From Bacteroidota bacterium (GTDB lineage Bacteria; Bacteroidota; Bacteroidia; B-17B0; Aurantibacillaceae): a stretch of DNA of 64,000 nucleotides. The stretch covers positions 62,001-126,000 of the forward strand of contig JAQZBQ010000010.1 in NCBI GenBank assembly GCA_029237825.1. The letters run 5' to 3'. The translations under genes were made by a program, and so were the position numbers. Positions 8,178 to 17,205 of this stretch are shown here, piece after piece. The number at the start of each line of letters is the position of its first letter. Position 1 is the first letter of the stretch. The notes under the pieces are model-generated. The model had not been told where the DNA came from and did no database searches. It saw only the letters and a list, made by a program, of their open reading frames with translations.

Positions 8178-8594
8178 TTATGAAATTAACCATTTTTGGG
8201 AAGTTCGGTATACCGTACCTTTAAAAAGTGCAACCACCGTCCGGTCCGAAACTTTGAAGATTTTTATGGAATAAATGCCGATTTTTTCCGAACACTTTTC
8301 TTCTTTTGCTTCTGCCATAATCTCGTCATTTTCCTTTAATGATTCTGTATGAGAGATCGACGTTTCAATGGAAACAGCCTTCCTTCCGTGGGAATTTGAT
8401 GCAAATGCCAAAGCACTGTCGGCTAAGGAATAACTAATGCCTCCGTGAGCAATTCCAAAACCATTTAACATGTCTTTCCGTATTTTCATCTTTAAAATAC
8501 AAGAACCATGATTTATGTCTACTAATTCAATTCCCAGCCACTGACTAAAATAATCAGCATTGATCATCATATTTGTAATTTCTTTTGGAGTCAT
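8178..8594 (-). CDS. PaaI-type hotdog-fold thioesterase
   Basis: 138 residues with the hotdog-fold signature NGFGIAHGGISYSLADSALAFASN, in which HGG and the following Asp form the active site of PaaI-type acyl-CoA thioesterases. The residues WLGIELVDINHGSCILKMKI form the preceding strand pair. PaaI proteins hydrolyse hydroxyphenylacetyl-CoA and other acyl-CoAs that would otherwise trap CoA; the substrate here is not readable. The ATG shares its A with the TAA stop of the cobalamin adenosyltransferase gene (TAATG), so the two are translationally coupled. Confidence 0.85.
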   Translation of the reverse strand: MTPKEITNMMINADYFSQWLGIELVDINHGSCILKMKIRKDMLNGFGIAHGGISYSLADSALAFASNSHGRKAVSIETSISHTESLKENDEIMAEAKEEKCSEKIGIYSIKIFKVSDRTVVALFKGTVYRTSQKWLIS

Positions 8595-9148
8595 TACATT
8601 CGTGGCTTCCAGGGCGTTTCCTCTGCTTTCAGGTCATAAGTGAATTTACGAGATAGCACAAATAAGTAATCAGACAGACGGTTCAGGTATTTGTAAATGA
8701 GTTCGGCAACAGGATGCTGTTCATTTAACCTCAAAACGCAACGTTCAGCACGGCGACAAACACATCTTGCAACATGGCAAAAAGAAATGGTTGTATGTCC
8801 GCCAGGAAGGACGAAATGCTTCATCTCGGTTAAACTCTCATTCATTTTGTCAATTTCTTTTTCCAACAATTCAACATCGGATTCCGAAATTTCGGGTAGC
8901 TGCATTTTATTTTTTTCCGGATCGGCGGCCAGTAAAGATCCAATTGTAAACAAACGATCCTGAACTTCGATCAAAATAGATTTAGAATGGTCATCAATAT
9001 CCTGATCCCTGACCAAACCAATATTTGAATTTAATTCATCAACTGTTCCATAAGCTTCAATACGAATATCAAATTTAGGAATACGGGTGCCTCCAATTAA
9101 TGATGTTTGTCCCTTATCCCCTGTCTTCGTATATATTTTAAATGCCAT
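8594..9148 (-). CDS. PduO-type ATP:cob(I)alamin adenosyltransferase
   Basis: 184 residues. The N-terminal KIYTKTGDKGQTSLIGG (ATP-binding loop), GTVDELNSNIGL and FVLPGG, with ARCVCRRAERCVL (the Arg-rich catalytic helix) define the PduO/MMAB family. The enzyme transfers the adenosyl group of ATP to cob(I)alamin to make adenosylcobalamin. In Bacteroidota the usual consumer is methylmalonyl-CoA mutase, and its chaperone MeaB is encoded at 56030-57010. It is the middle gene of a three-gene unit: nine bases after the TonB-dependent receptor and overlapping the thioesterase by one base. Confidence 0.95.
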   Translation of the reverse strand: MAFKIYTKTGDKGQTSLIGGTRIPKFDIRIEAYGTVDELNSNIGLVRDQDIDDHSKSILIEVQDRLFTIGSLLAADPEKNKMQLPEISESDVELLEKEIDKMNESLTEMKHFVLPGGHTTISFCHVARCVCRRAERCVLRLNEQHPVAELIYKYLNRLSDYLFVLSRKFTYDLKAEETPWKPRM

Positions 9149-9157
9149 TTTAAATTC

Positions 9158-11503
9158 TTAAAATTTAAAGCTGATGTTTACGTTCGGTAATATTGGTAAC
9201 TGGTTAACACGTTTGTTTTTTACGCGGTCGTAGTAGAAAATATTTTCACGGTTGTATACATTGGTTGCACCCACATTTATTTCAAGCTGGGTTTTTTCAC
9301 TGATGCTATAGGTCCATTTTAAGCTTACATCCATGCGATGGTAATCGGGTAAGCGGCGTGAATTATAGTCGCCTGGAACATAACCAAGGTTTGCATTTGA
9401 GGTAGTATAATCGTAGTTAAAATTATTATTAAAATCAACCTGAGGATAATAGCCCTGTGTAGGAGTGAAAGGGAAACCTGAGCCGTAATTCCAGCGAACA
9501 CTTAAATCGAGGTTACGTTTTTTTCCAAACGAATAAGTTCCAACGAGGTTTACATTATGGCGGCGATCGTAAATAGGTGCGTATTCATAAACATCACCGC
9601 TTGCTGTATTGCCTGTATAACGTTTATTAAAGGTTAAAGAATACACAGCCCAAAAATACAATCGCTTTTTCTCATATTTTAAAGTGAAATCCAATCCTTT
9701 CACATCGCCTTGCTCCATTATAAAATCTTTCTTCTGGGCGTCTAATTTGTCGGCATTCTCCGGAATGTCGTCAAATAATTTATCACGGTTCACGCTTGCC
9801 ATCTGAGTAAAATACTTTTGATAGCCTTCAATTTGAATCTCAATGTTTTTCAAAATATCAATTTCAAATCCACCAACCGCATGCCGTGATTTTTGAATCA
9901 CACCATTGGTTTTAACAAGTTGATTATTTTTATCCTTGTATTCACCCGGTAAATTCTCTGGTCCGTTGATGAATCCATAAAACAGATTTACGACATCGCG
10001 GTCAGAACTTGCGCTCATAATACTCTGACTGTATAAACCGCCGGCAAATTTAAAACGTATTTTCTTCGTGAAATTTACTTTTCCTTGTAACCGTGGTTCC
10101 GGGGATACCTGTGCAAACTTCGCATAATATTGGAGGCGGAAACTCGGTTCCAAAACGATCCATTTTTTCTTATCTAACCAACGAAATTTCATATGCGCTC
10201 CTAACTCAAGAGAGTTTTTAGCATACGATATTACGGCCAGGTTTGGATTTTGTAATTCATAATTTGTGTTTGTACCAACCAATTCAAAACCATATTTCAA
10301 CTCGTTACGTCCAAAATATTTTAAAAAGTTAAATCCACCGTTGAACCCTCCAACTGAGCTCGACTTTTTATCTTCTGGCACAGAACCCTCGTAATTGATT
10401 TTGTATTGGGAGTAGGCAAAATTTCCTTCGATGAGTAAGGTAGAATTTTGAGGTATTAAAATAAAATTACTTCCTCCTCCAAATGAATTCCAATTGAATT
10501 TTGCAAGGTCTTTATAAATAACCTTATCACTGAAATTATACCCAAAAAGATTTACTTTACTCCCGTTATTTCCATTGAAAGAGACCTTACCGTACAAATC
10601 TGTATAATAAAACGGCAAACCGTCGTTATTAGTTTTATTGGCGTAAGTATACAAAATTTTAGAGGTCTGAGGTAAGTAGGATGTTTTACCTGAAAGTAAA
10701 AATGAGGAACTTCCTTTACCGTCTTCTTTTAATTTTTTCAGTGGTCCTTCTAAGGTTAATTTGGCACCAAAAGTAGAGGCAGAAGCCTTTCCGGAAAGAC
10801 GCTTTTTGTTTCCGTCACGCGTGGTAATATCCATAATAGCTGAAGTTCTACCGCCATATTCCGCACCAAAACCTGCGCTATATACATCTGCATTCCGCAT
10901 GATATCATTATCGAATACAGAAAACAAACCGATAGAGTGAAATGGATTGTAGATTACCATACCGTCAAGTAAAACTTTATTTTGAATTGGTAAGCCACCC
11001 CTGATGTATAATTGCCCGCCCTGGTCTCCGGTAAAAACAACTCCTGGTAAAACCTGCAAATACTGAGCTAAATCTGGTTCTCCAACGCTTGGCAATTTAT
11101 TTATGGCTACCGGATCAATTTTTTGAACTGCTACATTCGGTGTTTCAATTTTTTCAATCTGATCAGCAGTAACATCCACCGAATTTAAAATGATTCCGCC
11201 TTTCTCGGCATAAAATTTTTTATTGAGAATCTCACCTGCCTTAATCGTAATATTCTCCGAAATCGTGTCAAATTCGAGGTTAGTTACCATTAACGTATAG
11301 GCTCCCGGGTTCACCTTGTTAATGGAAAAATATCCATTTAAATCTGTGGATGCCCCTGAGGTAGTTCCTTTTAAAAATACGTTTGAGAAAGCAACCGGTT
11401 CACCATTGGATTTATTATAAACAAATCCTCTGATGGTAGCGTTTTGAGAAAAAGCAACCAAAGAAAGTACTAAAAAGCAAAATGAAATTATTGAACGGAT
11501 CAT
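9158..11503 (-). CDS. TonB-dependent outer-membrane receptor with N-terminal regulatory-like domain
   Basis: 781 residues. Signal peptide 1-19, then a CarboxypepD_reg-like beta domain (IRGFVYNKSNGEPVAFSNV..., about 22-105), then a plug domain (LPSVGEPDLAQYLQVLPGV, GQLYIRGGLPIQNKVLLDG) and a 22-strand barrel ending NVNISFKF with terminal Phe. Such receptors import large scarce ligands through the outer membrane using TonB/ExbBD energy. It lacks a SusD partner, so it is not a classic SusCD glycan importer. It leads the operon with cobalamin adenosyltransferase, which hints at corrinoid uptake, but its leader is too short for a cobalamin riboswitch. The ligand is therefore open. Confidence 0.9.
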   Translation of the reverse strand: MIRSIISFCFLVLSLVAFSQNATIRGFVYNKSNGEPVAFSNVFLKGTTSGASTDLNGYFSINKVNPGAYTLMVTNLEFDTISENITIKAGEILNKKFYAEKGGIILNSVDVTADQIEKIETPNVAVQKIDPVAINKLPSVGEPDLAQYLQVLPGVVFTGDQGGQLYIRGGLPIQNKVLLDGMVIYNPFHSIGLFSVFDNDIMRNADVYSAGFGAEYGGRTSAIMDITTRDGNKKRLSGKASASTFGAKLTLEGPLKKLKEDGKGSSSFLLSGKTSYLPQTSKILYTYANKTNNDGLPFYYTDLYGKVSFNGNNGSKVNLFGYNFSDKVIYKDLAKFNWNSFGGGSNFILIPQNSTLLIEGNFAYSQYKINYEGSVPEDKKSSSVGGFNGGFNFLKYFGRNELKYGFELVGTNTNYELQNPNLAVISYAKNSLELGAHMKFRWLDKKKWIVLEPSFRLQYYAKFAQVSPEPRLQGKVNFTKKIRFKFAGGLYSQSIMSASSDRDVVNLFYGFINGPENLPGEYKDKNNQLVKTNGVIQKSRHAVGGFEIDILKNIEIQIEGYQKYFTQMASVNRDKLFDDIPENADKLDAQKKDFIMEQGDVKGLDFTLKYEKKRLYFWAVYSLTFNKRYTGNTASGDVYEYAPIYDRRHNVNLVGTYSFGKKRNLDLSVRWNYGSGFPFTPTQGYYPQVDFNNNFNYDYTTSNANLGYVPGDYNSRRLPDYHRMDVSLKWTYSISEKTQLEINVGATNVYNRENIFYYDRVKNKRVNQLPILPNVNISFKF

Positions 11504-11559
11504 ATAAAGTTATAAAATGAGATAGGGTTTTTGATATGGATTAATTTTTTTACGGATAG

Positions 11560-11567
11560 CAAATTTA
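11560..11567 (-). promoter_or_regulatory. Candidate -7 box for the TonB-dependent receptor operon
   Basis: Minus strand TAAATTTG matches TAnnTTTG; the leader would be about 52 bases. No convincing -33 TTG. Confidence 0.4.
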
Positions 11568-11634
11568 ACCATTAATGTGATTTAAAAAAGGTATTTTTTC
11601 TGGTTAAATGCCAAGCTTTAGGTTCAAAAATAAA

Positions 11635-11656
11635 AAGGCCGGCAATGGCCGGCCTT
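11635..11656 (-). terminator. Terminator after the TPR gene pair
   Basis: Strong GC-rich stem AAGGCCGGC / GCCGGCCTT with a 4-base loop, followed on the minus strand by TTTATTTTTG. It separates the TPR genes from the receptor operon. Confidence 0.85.
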
Positions 11657-11677
11657 CAAAAATAACTTAAAAATATT

Positions 11678-13015
11678 CTATTTTATCGTCTTAATTTTTT
11701 CGTTCATTTCTTTTCCTTTTGCCTCATTTCCGGTTTTATAGTAAAGCGTCCGTAAGGCCGACATAGTTGTGTGGTCGTTTGCTTTCACTGCCAAAGCCTG
11801 TTCCAGGTATGGAATTGCTTTGCGATAATATTCCATGCTTTTTGCATCTAACTCCTTTTGCTTCTTTGCCAATTCGGCAATGGTTGTTTTTTCCATGGCT
11901 TTGTTGTAAAGTGTATTACCATAGTTATTATATAATGCCCCGAGGTTATAAAGCGTATTAAAATAACTTTCCTGGTTGGAAGGTTTTAAGTCAACTGCTT
12001 TCTGATAATGTTCTGCAGCTTTAAATACCAGTTCATCATAGTCGGCCGGCTTGGTTGTATCTTTTCCAGATTTTCCTTTTGGGTTAGCAAGGTTATCATA
12101 AACATTCCCAATCACATATTGAAGAACTGCATTGTTTGGTTCTTTTGATATGGCCGCTTTTAAATTTTCAAGTGCCTTTTGCTGTTGACCTTTTTGAAGG
12201 AATATCTCAGTTTCCTTGTTCATTAAATAAATGTCGGTAGGAAATTTTTCACGCCCTTTTAATAAATATTCCATCGCTACAGCTGTATCATTCTGCGAGG
12301 ACTTCAGTTCATAAATAGTTTGATAATTATAAGGTGAAGCAATATTTAAATCAATCATTTTTTTGTTGTAGTCGAACATTTTGGCAGGGTTTTTCGCCTT
12401 TTGCGCGCAAACACTTGCGTTATAATAATTCGACGTATCCTTTTTACCAGTCATCATGGAATTGGAAACAGCTAACGCATAGAAATAATCGGCAGCCTCA
12501 TCAAACTTCTTTAACTTATATTTTCCAGTTGCCAAATTTGCCTGGTAAACCTGAATTTGGCTAATGGAAGTATACAATTTGCCATCCTCTTCCGAATCGG
12601 TTTCACCTTTTGAAATTTTTTCAAATTTCTTCGGGTCAATTTCCTGGATTTTAGTCACACTTTTGTTAGCTTCTTCGAGTTCTGATGTTGCTACATTGCC
12701 ATAAGCAGTTTGCATGCGTTCATTTTTATCGGCGATTGAACCTAGTTTCTTCTCCTCTGCTTTTAAGCTTTCGGAAAAGAGGCTCACATATATCCTTGTT
12801 CTGTAAGCATGCGTTTTTACCTGGTTTTTGGTTTCATCATTAGCAGCAGCCAAATCAATGTTTTCCTTTGCCTTTAACAAATACGACATATCCGGATTGT
12901 CTGCCAAAGTTGATTCGTAATCACTTAATGCCCTCCAGGCACCCTGAACTTTGTTTTTTTGAGAGAAAACAAAATAAGGTAGAATTAACAGAGCAATAAT
13001 TTGTATTTGTTTCAT
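11678..13015 (-). CDS. Secreted TPR protein (paralogue of the next upstream gene)
   Basis: 445 residues with a signal peptide (residues 1-18, cut after YFVFSQ). Repeated TPR-like helix pairs include KKFDEAADYFYALAVSN, QQKALENLKAAISKEPNNA, AAEHYQKAVDLKPSNQES and AIPYLEQALAVKANDHTT. TPRs are protein-protein scaffolds, here probably periplasmic. The N-terminal NKVQGAWRAL region and the overall plan parallel the product of 13034-14176, so the two arose by duplication. The genes are 18 bases apart in the same direction. Partner and role are unknown. Confidence 0.8.
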   Translation of the reverse strand: MKQIQIIALLILPYFVFSQKNKVQGAWRALSDYESTLADNPDMSYLLKAKENIDLAAANDETKNQVKTHAYRTRIYVSLFSESLKAEEKKLGSIADKNERMQTAYGNVATSELEEANKSVTKIQEIDPKKFEKISKGETDSEEDGKLYTSISQIQVYQANLATGKYKLKKFDEAADYFYALAVSNSMMTGKKDTSNYYNASVCAQKAKNPAKMFDYNKKMIDLNIASPYNYQTIYELKSSQNDTAVAMEYLLKGREKFPTDIYLMNKETEIFLQKGQQQKALENLKAAISKEPNNAVLQYVIGNVYDNLANPKGKSGKDTTKPADYDELVFKAAEHYQKAVDLKPSNQESYFNTLYNLGALYNNYGNTLYNKAMEKTTIAELAKKQKELDAKSMEYYRKAIPYLEQALAVKANDHTTMSALRTLYYKTGNEAKGKEMNEKIKTIK

Positions 13016-13033
13016 CTTTTTGTTTTAGAGATC

Positions 13034-14176
13034 TTATTTATATTTTGCCGCTTTTTCTGCTTCGCCTAATCTTGAGAATAATTTAAACAACTGTTGTTTG
13101 GTAGCTTTATCAGGAGAAACCTCATAAGATTTTTCAAAGTTAACAACTGCTTTCTTAAAATATTCATTTGCTTTAGCTTCATATTCTTTAGCCTTTGCAG
13201 TTTCTTTTGGAGGCAAATCTCCTAATTTGGTGTTCCATTCGTTTCCTTTATTGAAATAAATAACCCCTAAATTGTAATTGGCTACATCATAATCCGATTT
13301 AATATCCAAGGCCTTTAGGTACTCCTCTTCTGCCTTATCCGACTCCTTTGTCTGCACATACAAGTTCGCAAGTATCGCGTGCAAAACTTCATTATCAGGC
13401 GATAGTTCTATAGCTGAATTCAACTTAGTTTTTAACTCATCCGTTTTGTTCCTTGCCAGGTAAATATTGATTTCCTGGTTTACGAGTTCCATATTGTCCT
13501 CGAACATGGCTTTACCTTTTGCAATATAATCCAGTGCTTTGGTAGTATCTCTGTCAATTAAACAAATTTTTACCATGTTGGTATAAATGCGTGGTTCCTT
13601 ATAATTAATCGCGATCAGTTTATCGGCTGTTTCCATCATTTTAGCTTTATTGGCTGCATCACGGTAAGTTTCAAACTTATTAAACATCAGTTTTTCTTTT
13701 GTGATGTTTGCACGCTTCATTCCCTGGTCAAAATCATAAGGCAATGCCTGTTCAAGTAAATCATAACAATTCAACGCTTTTTCAAATTCCTTATTCACTT
13801 TATAAGCATTTGCTTTATTGCTGACAGCCGCAGTTGCCTGGACCAAAGGACCTTTCACCTCGTCTTTGTAGGCGCCGTCTTTATCAAGTTTCAAGCACTT
13901 AATATAACTCTCCAAACTTTTTTCAGCAGATTCATTATCATATGCCCTAACCACTTTTGACGTATCAAAATAAATAGCCTGATAAACTTTACCTCTATAC
14001 ATCCAGGCTTTTGCGTTGTTCATGGTGCTTTCGTGTACTATTGCAGCATCCGCTGAAGCTTTGGCTTTATCCAATTCTTTGTTGCGTAAATAGTTGTAGG
14101 CATTTTGCACCTGATTGCTTTGTGAAAAGGCAAAAGCTGTTACTGAAAGTAAAGCGGCTGTAATGGTTTTTTTCAT
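13034..14176 (-). CDS. Secreted TPR protein
   Basis: 380 residues with a signal peptide (residues 1-18, cut near AFAFSQ). TPR units include LDKAKASADAAIVHESTMNNAK in the N-terminal half, EFEKALNCYDLLEQALPYD, KTKLNSAIELSPDNEVLHA and KAEEEYLKALDIKSDYDVA. It is a shorter relative of the downstream 445-residue protein and is probably cotranscribed with it. It starts 108 bases after the M16 protease stop, with a terminator between, so the pair likely has its own promoter, though I see no clear box. Confidence 0.8.
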   Translation of the reverse strand: MKKTITAALLSVTAFAFSQSNQVQNAYNYLRNKELDKAKASADAAIVHESTMNNAKAWMYRGKVYQAIYFDTSKVVRAYDNESAEKSLESYIKCLKLDKDGAYKDEVKGPLVQATAAVSNKANAYKVNKEFEKALNCYDLLEQALPYDFDQGMKRANITKEKLMFNKFETYRDAANKAKMMETADKLIAINYKEPRIYTNMVKICLIDRDTTKALDYIAKGKAMFEDNMELVNQEINIYLARNKTDELKTKLNSAIELSPDNEVLHAILANLYVQTKESDKAEEEYLKALDIKSDYDVANYNLGVIYFNKGNEWNTKLGDLPPKETAKAKEYEAKANEYFKKAVVNFEKSYEVSPDKATKQQLFKLFSRLGEAEKAAKYK

Positions 14177-14191
14177 AACGTGAATAGAGTT

Positions 14192-14226
14192 AAAAAAAAA
14201 AACACCAGATAACTCCGGTGCTTTTT
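14192..14226 (-). terminator. Terminator after the M16 protease gene
   Basis: Stem CACCGGA / TCTGGTG (one G-T pair) followed on the minus strand by ten T residues. Confidence 0.75.
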
Positions 14227-14284
14227 ATATGTGGGTTATTTTTTCATTTATCGTACAAACACAAAGATTGTGCATTTGTATGAA

Positions 14285-17152
14285 TTAATCAACTGAAATC
14301 TTCTTTAATTTAACTTTATTTAAAACATCTTTATTTTTAGCGTCTTTAGCAGCTTTGTCAAGTTGTGCTTCAATCATTGCTTTATCTCCAACAACAACAG
14401 TAGTTAATTTGTTCAGGTCAAAATACTTTTTAATCTGAGCATTCAACTCATCCTTTGTCATATTTTTAAGGATTTGATTTTGCTGTGCTGTAAATCCTTT
14501 ATCTAAATTATAACGCACAATGTTCGAAAGAAAGGCAGCTTTTTGGTATGGAGCTTCGTATTTCAAAGCTTCTTCGTTCAATAAAGAATTTTTTGTGAAC
14601 TCTAATTCTTTATCCGTAATACCATTAGTTTGGTAGTTCGTGAATTCTTTAATGATTTCTGCCAATGATAGTGCTGTAGCAGGGCGCTTAACAGATGAAG
14701 AAATCGCAAAAGTTCCATTGTATTTTCCTCCACTAAAACCGGAACGAATTCCGTAGGTATATCCTTTATCTTCACGCAGGTTAAGATTTAACCGGCTATT
14801 GAATGCACCACCAAACACGTAATTAGCAATCCTATTTTTATAATAATCGCCGGTTGCATCAAACTTTAAAGATGGGTAACCCATTGTAATCACAGAAGAA
14901 GGAGCACCGAATTTATTATAAATAAAGAATTGAGGTTCAGCTGACGGGGTAGGTTCCGGAATGGGTTGAATTTTCACTTCTTTTGCCTGCCATTTGTTTA
15001 AGAAAGCAAGTTTAGTGAGGATATCTTTTTCTTCAATATCACCCACAACAACCGCGCTTGTTACAGATGGAGAGTAGTATTTTGCATAGTAATCTTTTAC
15101 ATCTGCCAGTTCTACATTTTCAATAGATTTAACTGATGGATCTAATCCCATAACGGTATTACCATATAACGCAAAATTAAACGCGCGGCTTGCCATCGCA
15201 TTAGCACTTGTTTCGTCATTTTTTACGCTTTCCTTATATTGCTTTTTCGCTAATTTAAAGTCCTCAGCGTTAAAGCCCGGGTTAAGCAACTTCTCTTCAA
15301 ATAATTTCAAAGTAGTATCAAGGTTTTTCTTCAGGGAACTGATTTGAATTGTTGTGGCAGATTTATTAGCTGAGAAATTAATCGAACTTCCTAATTTCTC
15401 GAGTTCCGCGCTGATCTGTTCAGTAGTATAATTTTTCGTACTTTCATTTAATACATAAGCCGTTAATTCGGCTACACCTAACTTTTTCAATTGATCAGGC
15501 GGTAGAACCAAACTTCCCCCATCCATTGTGAAGACAATCGTTATTTCCGGGGTTTCGGTATTTTTTGTACCGATTACAGAAATTCCGTTAGGAAGTTTTG
15601 AGGTGAAATAATCAGGAATAGTAACCGCTTTAGCAGCACCGGCTTTCGGACGAGCAGAGCGATCAAATTTGTCTGTTGCCGGGGCATATGATAAACCGTT
15701 GTATTCAGCTGGTGTTTCAAATTTCATGTTAGCGTACGGATTGATGCTTTTTACAGAATCCTTTTGGTTCATGATAGGATACGTATTCAAGACTGCTGCC
15801 CCCGCTCCCTTAATGTATTTATTGAACACGCGAACAATATCTTCTTTAGTAACTTTATTATAACGGTCTAATTCGTCAGAAAGCGTAAATGTTTTTCCTA
15901 ATAAACGTTCCCATTCAGAAATTGTACCTGCTTTATCCCCAACTGTGGATAAGCTACCATACATACTCGATTCTATTTCAGCTTTAGCCCTTGTCATTGC
16001 CTCATCCGTAATTCCAGACGTTCCAAATTCTTCAATGGTAGCTTTTACTTTGTTGTCAATATCAGTAAACAATTTTTCTAAATTGAAATCTTCAGGCGGA
16101 TACGCAAAAATCTGGATGGAAAATTCACCACCTAATTCTTTGGAACGGTGATTTACGTTTGCTCCGGCGGCAATTTCTGGTTTAGATTTCACGAAATTCT
16201 TGTAGAAAATCGAGTTATTCCCATTCCCCATCATCATTCCTAAAATGTCTAAAGCCGGCTCATCGCGGTGATATTGTGGCACTGTTGGATACACCCTTAA
16301 ATTCAACGGAAAATACGTACGGTCTTTATACGCCGTGTATTTATCGGTAGCAAGGGTTACAGGTGCTACGCGCATTTTCTTAACTTCCGGACACGGTTTT
16401 ATTCCTCCAAAATATTTATCGATCATGGCCAATGCTTCAGGAGAATTAAAATCTCCGGAAATGGTTAGAATAGCATTATTGGGACCATACCAACGCAGGA
16501 AAAAGTTTTTTACATCTTCCAAAGTCGCGCGATTCAAGTCATCAACATATCCAATTACAGGCCAGCTATAAGGATGTCCTTCCGGATACAATGCTTTTTG
16601 AATTTCTTCAACGAAAGCCATTGCATAAGGTTGATTTTCTACGTTCTGTGACTTTTCATTTTTTACGGCATCACGCTGATTTTCAAATTTTTTTGTAGTT
16701 AACGAATCCAACAAAAACCCCATACGGTCAGCTTCAAGCCATAAAGCCATTTCCAAATTATTGGATGGCACTGTTTCAAAATATACTGTCCGGTCTTCGG
16801 TTGTATTACCGTTCATATTACCACCGGCAGTCGAAACAATTTTAAAATGTTCCTCATCAGCCACGTGTTTGGAACCCTGGAACATCATATGTTCGAAAAA
16901 ATGCGCGAAACCTGATTTTCCTAAACTTTCACGATTTGACCCAACTTTGTAGGTAACTAACACATGAACAACTGGATCCGAATGATCTTCGTTCAGTAAT
17001 ATGGTTAATCCATTAGGTAATTTCCACTTTTCGTAGGGAATTACCACTTTGTCAGCTTTTTGCTCAACTTTTTCCACTAAAGTTGGTTGGGCCATAAGAG
17101 ATGTTAAGCCTATTAAACTTAATGCACCTGTGATGATTGTTTTTTTGTTCAT
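14285..17152 (-). CDS. M16 family zinc metalloprotease (two-domain, periplasmic)
   Basis: 955 residues from the ATG at 17152, with a signal peptide (NKKTIITGALSLIGLTSLMAQ). The frame extends 18 bases to a TTG at 17170, but that TTG is part of the predicted -7 box, so I prefer the ATG. HFFEH at residues 84-88 is the inverted zinc motif HxxEH of pitrilysin/insulinase proteases; the third ligand is the Glu in a helix near RDAVKNEKSQNVENQ. The second half (from about residue 510) repeats the fold without a zinc site, as in typical tandem M16 enzymes. These proteases form a closed chamber that degrades peptides. The substrate is unknown. Confidence 0.92.
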   Translation of the reverse strand: MNKKTIITGALSLIGLTSLMAQPTLVEKVEQKADKVVIPYEKWKLPNGLTILLNEDHSDPVVHVLVTYKVGSNRESLGKSGFAHFFEHMMFQGSKHVADEEHFKIVSTAGGNMNGNTTEDRTVYFETVPSNNLEMALWLEADRMGFLLDSLTTKKFENQRDAVKNEKSQNVENQPYAMAFVEEIQKALYPEGHPYSWPVIGYVDDLNRATLEDVKNFFLRWYGPNNAILTISGDFNSPEALAMIDKYFGGIKPCPEVKKMRVAPVTLATDKYTAYKDRTYFPLNLRVYPTVPQYHRDEPALDILGMMMGNGNNSIFYKNFVKSKPEIAAGANVNHRSKELGGEFSIQIFAYPPEDFNLEKLFTDIDNKVKATIEEFGTSGITDEAMTRAKAEIESSMYGSLSTVGDKAGTISEWERLLGKTFTLSDELDRYNKVTKEDIVRVFNKYIKGAGAAVLNTYPIMNQKDSVKSINPYANMKFETPAEYNGLSYAPATDKFDRSARPKAGAAKAVTIPDYFTSKLPNGISVIGTKNTETPEITIVFTMDGGSLVLPPDQLKKLGVAELTAYVLNESTKNYTTEQISAELEKLGSSINFSANKSATTIQISSLKKNLDTTLKLFEEKLLNPGFNAEDFKLAKKQYKESVKNDETSANAMASRAFNFALYGNTVMGLDPSVKSIENVELADVKDYYAKYYSPSVTSAVVVGDIEEKDILTKLAFLNKWQAKEVKIQPIPEPTPSAEPQFFIYNKFGAPSSVITMGYPSLKFDATGDYYKNRIANYVFGGAFNSRLNLNLREDKGYTYGIRSGFSGGKYNGTFAISSSVKRPATALSLAEIIKEFTNYQTNGITDKELEFTKNSLLNEEALKYEAPYQKAAFLSNIVRYNLDKGFTAQQNQILKNMTKDELNAQIKKYFDLNKLTTVVVGDKAMIEAQLDKAAKDAKNKDVLNKVKLKKISVD

Positions 17153-17167
17153 AATATGTATTTGGTT

Positions 17168-17175
17168 CAAATATA
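17168..17175 (-). promoter_or_regulatory. -7 box of the M16 protease gene
   Basis: Minus strand TATATTTG matches TAnnTTTG, 15 bases before the ATG at 17152. The -33 element is not clear. Confidence 0.45.
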
Positions 17176-17205
17176 AATGTAATGGTTCAACAAACTATTC
17201 CGGTA

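Noticed and set aside
8697-8963. 88-codon plus-strand ORF opposite the cobalamin adenosyltransferase
   Set aside because: It lies wholly within a strongly conserved gene on the other strand and has no recognisable protein feature.
11504-11634. Cobalamin riboswitch before the TonB-dependent receptor
   Set aside because: The space is too short and I see no B12-box or paired-stem arrangement; a -7 box lies only about 57 bases before the ATG.
17152-17170. TTG start at 17170 for the M16 protease
   Set aside because: The TTG is the end of a TATATTTG promoter box, and the ATG at 17152 begins a clean signal peptide.
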